Assembly (NCBI GenBank): GCA_938073845.1
Contig: CALJEO010000137.1
Location: forward strand, 1-8,867
Reading direction: 5' to 3'
Length of the DNA stretch: 8,867 nt
From: an uncultured archaeon
GTDB taxonomy: Archaea > Korarchaeota > Korarchaeia > Korarchaeales > Korarchaeaceae
The position numbers were made by a program, and so were the translations under genes. This document shows, piece by piece, positions 5,457-8,867 of the stretch (positions are counted from its first letter, which is position 1; each line of letters begins with the position of its first letter). Below the pieces are notes generated by a model. That model was not told the DNA's origin, made no database searches, and saw only the letters and a program-made list of their open reading frames with translations.

Positions 5457-5936
5457 ATGATAAGCCTCAAGCCCGTGGGCTTCGTGAGGACCGAGGCTTC
5501 GAGGGATGAGGTTAAGGAAAGCCTGGAGGGTGTTGATGGTCACTTGGAGGTTCTTGAGGAGTATGAGGCTGCCCTCAGGGGACTGGAGGGCTTCTCTCAC
5601 CTGATCGTACTGACCTACCTGCACGAGGTGACGGAGGAGCAGAGGTCGACGCTGCTGGTCAGGCCCAGGAGGTTGATTAAGCTCGGCCTGAGGCTCGAGG
5701 ATTTACCTGAGGTCGGTGTATTCGCTACTGACTCCCCTCACAGGCCGAACCCGATAGGCCTGCACTTGGTGAGGGTTAGATCTATAGTGGGCAAGAGGAT
5801 CTACGTCTCAAACCTGGACGCTTTCGATGGCACCCCCATCCTCGACATAAGGCCTTACACGCGTTCCAGGATCGTGGAGAACCCATCCTTCCCACAATGG
5901 TACTCTAGGCTCCTGGACAGGGGGTTCGACATTTGA
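5457..5936 (+). CDS. trmO: tRNA (adenine(37)-N6)-methyltransferase TrmO (TsaA/YaeB family)
   Basis: A 159-residue TrmO-family protein. In E. coli TrmO uses S-adenosylmethionine to methylate N6 of threonylcarbamoyladenosine at tRNA position 37 (t6A to m6t6A), next to the anticodon. The family signature GVFATDSPHRPNPIGL is at 87-102 (usually FATRSPxRPNPIGL) and DAFDGTPILDIRPY is at 121-134. The N-terminal KPVGFVRT (5-12) strand also fits. Archaeal members of this size consist of the catalytic beta-barrel domain without the C-terminal extension of the E. coli enzyme. The substrate in this organism is inferred. It is the first gene of a probable operon; its stop overlaps the TTG start of the PfkB gene. 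Confidence 0.93.
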   Translation: MISLKPVGFVRTEASRDEVKESLEGVDGHLEVLEEYEAALRGLEGFSHLIVLTYLHEVTEEQRSTLLVRPRRLIKLGLRLEDLPEVGVFATDSPHRPNPIGLHLVRVRSIVGKRIYVSNLDAFDGTPILDIRPYTRSRIVENPSFPQWYSRLLDRGFDI

Positions 5937-6799
5937 AGTATGCGGCCGTGGGTCATATCACGATAGACGAGTTCGAGGATCACTTGAGGCTCGGAGGGAG
6001 TGTCTCCTACGGTTCCGTCTTCGCATCTGGGCTCGGAATTCAGGCCATTGCCGTATCAAGGATAGGTTACGACATGCCTGAGGGGCTTCTGGCTCAGCTA
6101 ATTAAAGAGGGCGTCGATACCTCTAGGGTCAGGAGGACATGTGAGAAAACGACTAGGTTCGCGATAAGGAGGGGGAGAGGTTTCTCATGCCCCACTCTGC
6201 TTCTGAGCAGATGCAGCGAGATCGAGGTATCGGATCTAAGTGATCTAAAAGTGGATGTGATCCACTTAGGACCTGTCGCAGGTGAGGTTGGGAGAAGCGT
6301 AGCTCTAGAATCGATTAAGCTTGCTAGAGTAGTGATGCTCGACCTGCAGGGTGTGCTGAGGGTCTTCGGAGGGGAAGGGGTCAGTCTCTCCAGCGAGCCC
6401 CTGAACGACTTCCTTGGACTCGATCTAGCGGTGCACCTCAACAGGGAGGAGGCGATAGCTGCCATCGGTAATCCTGACCCCATCGAATGCTTGAGGGAGC
6501 TTTCCAAGCACTTCAGCGTGGTCTCCATCAGTTTGGGTAGCGGAGGAGCGCTCTTCAGCTTCCCAGAGGGTTTTCTCAGAGCTTCAGCTCCAGCTGTGAA
6601 CGTGTTAGACGACGTGGGTGCAGGAGATGTCCTCACGGCAGCCCTCGGCATAGCCCTGGCCAGGGGGTATAGCCCCGAGGATGCAGCTAGGTTCTCGGTC
6701 GCCTCCTCAGCGGCTTCCACATCGAAGATAGGCCCTAGGAAGGTGGAGTTAGATCTGATTAACTCCCTGAGGGAAAGGGTGGAGCTCAGCTGGCTTTAA
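5933..6799 (+). CDS. PfkB-family carbohydrate/nucleoside kinase
   Basis: A 288-residue ribokinase-fold kinase. Near the N-terminus GHITIDEF (7-14) and LGGSVSYGSVFASGLG (20-35) form the substrate-binding Gly-Gly region. DDVGAGD (226-232) is PfkB signature two, with Asp232 the catalytic base and the GAG turn as anion hole; the usual DTTGAGD is changed at positions two and three. Family members phosphorylate sugars, nucleosides or vitamins with ATP; the specificity loop here does not tell which. The start is a TTG whose bases overlap the trmO ATT-TGA end by four, a layout that suggests translational coupling; no better in-frame start exists near it. Two CxxxC-like cysteine groups (70, 86, 94) are unremarkable. 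Confidence 0.88.
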   Translation: MKYAAVGHITIDEFEDHLRLGGSVSYGSVFASGLGIQAIAVSRIGYDMPEGLLAQLIKEGVDTSRVRRTCEKTTRFAIRRGRGFSCPTLLLSRCSEIEVSDLSDLKVDVIHLGPVAGEVGRSVALESIKLARVVMLDLQGVLRVFGGEGVSLSSEPLNDFLGLDLAVHLNREEAIAAIGNPDPIECLRELSKHFSVVSISLGSGGALFSFPEGFLRASAPAVNVLDDVGAGDVLTAALGIALARGYSPEDAARFSVASSAASTSKIGPRKVELDLINSLRERVELSWL

Positions 6800-6800
6800 T

Positions 6801-6828
6801 GATCCTGCCGGCAGGGAGGGTGATCTAG
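6801..6828 (+). promoter_or_regulatory. Palindrome and strong Shine-Dalgarno site before the DHH gene
   Basis: Between the kinase stop and the GTG start lies the perfect 12-base palindrome CCTGCCGGCAGG (6804-6815), then GGGAGGGTGATC ending at 6825, three bases before GTG. The outer GATC at 6801-6804 can also pair with the GATC inside the Shine-Dalgarno site, so a hairpin could mask it unless ribosomes finishing the kinase open it. That role is inference. Confidence 0.5.
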
Positions 6829-7752
6829 GTGGTCGTGATCGTAACGCATGGTGACGTCGATGGTATAGTGAGCGCTGCGATAGCAGCTAGGGCCCTGGGC
6901 GGCGGCTTCAGCTGCTCCTTCTCGGGACCAGGTTCCATAGATAAGACGCTCTCGAAGCTGAGAGTTGAGGGGAGCGAGCTACTCATCCTGGACATAGGGC
7001 TGAACAGGTCGAAGCTCGATCCTGTGGAGAGCCAGTTGAGGAGGCTCTCCTCGACGGGCCTCAGGATACGCTGGTATGATCATCACCACTGGGACGGCGA
7101 GGCACTCTCCAGACTCTCTGGAATCGTGGAGCTCAGGGTAAGGCCCTCCACCAGCAACGCGAGGCTCGTCCTGGAGGAGCTGGGTGGAGGTGAGTTCGAG
7201 GAGGAGCTGGCCAAGATAGCTGATGATGCAGACACCGGGAGCTATTTAACGGAAATCGCAAGGCTCTACAATGCGATCTCGATGGATAGGAGGATGAGGA
7301 GGAAGCTCTTAGAGAGGTTGGTGAACGGCTCGCCAATAGACGATGAGCTCAGGCGCTTCGGGGAAGTTAAGATGATGGAGCTCGAGGATCAGGTATCGGA
7401 GGGCCTTAGGAGAGCTTCCGTTAGGGTCACGGGGAGCGGCAGGAGGTACTGTGTTATAGACCTCAGGAGGGGAGGACCGGGCTCGCTTATCGCTAGGAGA
7501 GCTGCTAGGGAGTTCGGAGTCGACTTCTCAGTCGTCTTCAACTGCAGGAGGTTTTCCCTATACGCAGGCGCATCTAAGGAGCTGGACCTAAGGAGGATCT
7601 GCGAGATGCTGAGCGGAGGAGGACATCCCTACGCTTGCGGCGGGAAGCTGAGGCTCAACCTGATCAAGAGAGTTTTCTGTAGGATCTCTCCGAGATTTCT
7701 CATCCCCTCAGAAGTTAGGGAACTCCTGAGGTTGATAGAGACTAGTTTCTGA
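6829..7752 (+). CDS. DHH/DHHA1-family phosphoesterase (RecJ/nanoRNase-like)
   Basis: A 307-residue DHH phosphoesterase. Motif I THGDVDG (6-12), motif II LDIG with Asp55 (54-57), motif III DHH (84-86) and ADDADTG (131-137) should bind the two catalytic metal ions (usually Mn2+). The C-terminal DHHA1 domain shows GGGHPYACGG (263-272). Known relatives include RecJ exonuclease, NrnA-type nanoRNase/pAp phosphatase and cyclic-di-AMP phosphodiesterases. The short length and lack of an OB fold favour the small nanoRNase or nucleotide phosphatase type over RecJ. Three consecutive histidines follow Asp84, a small variation on DHH. The GTG start is set by a strong Shine-Dalgarno motif. It is the last gene of the trmO operon. 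Confidence 0.9.
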   Translation: MVVIVTHGDVDGIVSAAIAARALGGGFSCSFSGPGSIDKTLSKLRVEGSELLILDIGLNRSKLDPVESQLRRLSSTGLRIRWYDHHHWDGEALSRLSGIVELRVRPSTSNARLVLEELGGGEFEEELAKIADDADTGSYLTEIARLYNAISMDRRMRRKLLERLVNGSPIDDELRRFGEVKMMELEDQVSEGLRRASVRVTGSGRRYCVIDLRRGGPGSLIARRAAREFGVDFSVVFNCRRFSLYAGASKELDLRRICEMLSGGGHPYACGGKLRLNLIKRVFCRISPRFLIPSEVRELLRLIETSF

Positions 7753-7762
7753 GCTAGCTAGC
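7753..7762. repeat. Perfect palindrome before the aldolase promoter
   Basis: GCTAGCTAGC follows directly on the TGA of the DHH gene and ends five bases before the probable TFB element of the next gene. It could be an operator, or chance. Confidence 0.3.
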
Positions 7763-7766
7763 CTCT

Positions 7767-7780
7767 CGAAAACTTTTTAT
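7767..7780 (+). promoter_or_regulatory. Promoter of the aldolase gene (BRE plus TATA box)
   Basis: CGAAAA (7767-7772) followed by CTTTTTAT (7773-7780) is the most canonical archaeal promoter in the window. The box centre is 26 bases before the ATG at 7803, so the mRNA should begin at the start codon itself. No Shine-Dalgarno motif is present, in agreement. Confidence 0.75.
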
Positions 7781-7802
7781 CATCTACCTCCCATTCCACG
7801 AG

Positions 7803-8690
7803 ATGAGCATGAGGTTTCACGGTATAATACCACCTCACGTAACCCCATTCACTCAGGAAGGTGAACTGGATCTCTCTTCCCTGGATAGGCTCCTTGACTT
7901 CTGGCTCGATGCTAAGGTTCACGGCCTGGCGAGCTGCGCGAGCAACGGGGAGGGCCCCTTACTGGATGAGGAGGAAAGGGAGAGGGTGCTGAGGTTCGTC
8001 GTGGATAAGGTGGGGGGTCAGGTGCCGGTGATAGCTGGCGTAAGCAGTCCCTCGACGAGGGCCCTGCTCAGGCAGGTGAGTCAGGCTGAGAGGATAGGGG
8101 TCAATGGCGTCCTCCTGACTCCCCCTTACTACTTCAAACCAAGCCCCAGGGAGCTCCTGAGGCATTACGAGCTCATTTTCAGATCTACCGGTGTTCCGAT
8201 ACTCCTTTACAACGTCACGAAGTTCGTTGGCTACGACATCCCCATCGATACGATAGTCAGGATGGCCGATCACGGGAACTTCGCCGGCGTAAAGGAATCT
8301 AGCGGGCTAATCTGGCGCATCTCTGAGCTGATAAGGTTGCTGAAGGGCAAGGGATCTGTACTAGCTGGTACCGGAGATTTGATCCTAGATACCCTGATCC
8401 TGGGGGGTGATGGTGGGATAGTGGCCGTCTCAATATTCGCTCCGGAGTTAGCTGTCGATCTCTACAACTCCTTCAAGTCAGGAGACATAGTAAGGGCTTC
8501 GAGGATACAGCTGACGCTCACAATGCTCAACGAAATTGTGGTGAAGAAGTACAACCAGCTGAGCGCCACTAAGGAGGCCCTGAGACTCAGGGGTCTGCCC
8601 GGGGGCTATGCCAGGATGCCATCCCAACCCCTGAGCGAGGAGGAGAGGGAGGACGTGAGGAGGGCTCTACAATCAGCGGGACTCCTCTGA
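7803..8690 (+). CDS. DHDPS/N-acetylneuraminate-lyase superfamily aldolase (probably not DapA)
   Basis: A 295-residue class I aldolase-fold (TIM barrel) protein. Lys164 in GVKESSG (162-168) is the Schiff-base lysine and Tyr136 (YNVTKF) the proton-relay tyrosine. The Thr-Thr pair of DapA (GTTGE) is replaced by SNGEG (47-51), and the Arg that binds the substrate carboxylate in DapA (YNVPSR) is Phe141 here. True dihydrodipicolinate synthase activity is therefore unlikely. The SNGE form is known from 4-hydroxy-2-oxoglutarate aldolase, so a 2-oxo-acid aldolase or lyase is a better guess, with 2-keto-3-deoxy-sugar-acid aldolase another. The ATG at 7803 is chosen from promoter spacing; a second ATG is at codon 3. 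The gene has its own promoter and ends exactly where the MetRS-domain gene ends on the other strand. Confidence 0.85.
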   Translation: MSMRFHGIIPPHVTPFTQEGELDLSSLDRLLDFWLDAKVHGLASCASNGEGPLLDEEERERVLRFVVDKVGGQVPVIAGVSSPSTRALLRQVSQAERIGVNGVLLTPPYYFKPSPRELLRHYELIFRSTGVPILLYNVTKFVGYDIPIDTIVRMADHGNFAGVKESSGLIWRISELIRLLKGKGSVLAGTGDLILDTLILGGDGGIVAVSIFAPELAVDLYNSFKSGDIVRASRIQLTLTMLNEIVVKKYNQLSATKEALRLRGLPGGYARMPSQPLSEEEREDVRRALQSAGLL

Positions 8691-8867
8691 TCACCAAACC
8701 TTCGTTCCCTCAGGCACCTCATCGGGCACCTCTATGAGGTGGACCTTACCTCCCTCCTCCTCAGCCAGCAGCAGCATCCCCCTGCTCTCCACACCCATGA
8801 CCCTCTTCGGCTTCAGGTTCAGCACGAATATCATCTTCTTGTCCAAGAGCTGCTCAGGGCTCACCTG
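8691..8867 (-). CDS. MetRS C-terminal/beta-type tRNA-binding domain (5' end outside window)
   Basis: The last 58 residues of a reverse-strand gene whose start lies beyond the window. The segment LDKKMIFVLNLKPKRVMGVESRGMLL (residues 8-33 of the visible part; key features NLKP, VMGVESRGM) is characteristic of the OB-fold tRNA-binding domain found at the C-terminus of bacterial methionyl-tRNA synthetase, in the separate archaeal MetRS beta protein, and in Arc1p/EMAPII. It ends VPEGTKVW, as is usual. The domain binds tRNA non-specifically and can mediate dimer formation. Whether it is a stand-alone protein or the tail of a full MetRS cannot be told from this fragment. Its TGA directly abuts the TGA of the aldolase gene. 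Confidence 0.88.
   Translation of the reverse strand, partial: QVSPEQLLDKKMIFVLNLKPKRVMGVESRGMLLLAEEEGGKVHLIEVPDEVPEGTKVW

Noticed and set aside
6094..6720. Reverse-strand ORF of 208 codons
   Set aside because: Fully antisense to the PfkB kinase, which carries clear family motifs in normal codon use; a shadow caused by few reverse-frame stops.

Overview
The window reads as a gene-dense stretch of archaeal chromosome, probably from a thermophile. Four things point to archaea. Most genes have a TATA-like box about 25 bases before the start codon, so several mRNAs should begin at or within a few bases of the start. Other starts follow Shine-Dalgarno motifs of the GGTGA/GGTGATC type. Arginine is written mostly as AGG. 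The gene set (HtpX-type protease, acylphosphatase, archaeal membrane protein of DUF973-like character, DHH phosphoesterase, separate MetRS-type tRNA-binding domain) is also typical. The style resembles Thermoproteota/Korarchaeota; this is an impression from codon style and gene content, not a proof.

Left part (1-2702): the 3' end of an unrecognised forward gene faces a block of four reverse-strand genes: a multi-pass membrane protein of unknown function, acylphosphatase, the HtpX zinc protease, and a small NifX/NifB-type domain protein. Although these four lie head to tail with gaps of 25-47 bases, each has its own TATA-like box, so they may be separate transcription units.

Middle (2703-3310): about 600 bases with no convincing gene. 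It begins with an AT-rich divergent promoter zone and continues with many short inverted repeats. This is the best place in the window for an undescribed RNA. After it come a forward short-chain dehydrogenase and a reverse-strand polysaccharide-type flippase that converge and overlap by 42 bases.

Right part (5255-8867): a divergent promoter region leads into a forward cluster of trmO (tRNA t6A37 methyltransferase), a PfkB-family kinase that starts on a TTG overlapping the trmO stop, and a DHH phosphoesterase with a strong Shine-Dalgarno motif. These three look like one operon with an RNA-modification, nucleoside-kinase and small-RNA-hydrolysis flavour. A separately promoted dihydrodipicolinate-synthase-superfamily aldolase follows; its active-site residues argue against DapA. 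Its stop codon abuts the stop codon of a reverse gene encoding a MetRS C-terminal tRNA-binding domain, cut by the window end.

I found no CRISPR array, transposon, tRNA, rRNA, or recognisable defence system. The window is mostly ordinary housekeeping sequence; the unexplained parts are the 600-base gap, some active-site substitutions, and fine-scale gene overlaps.
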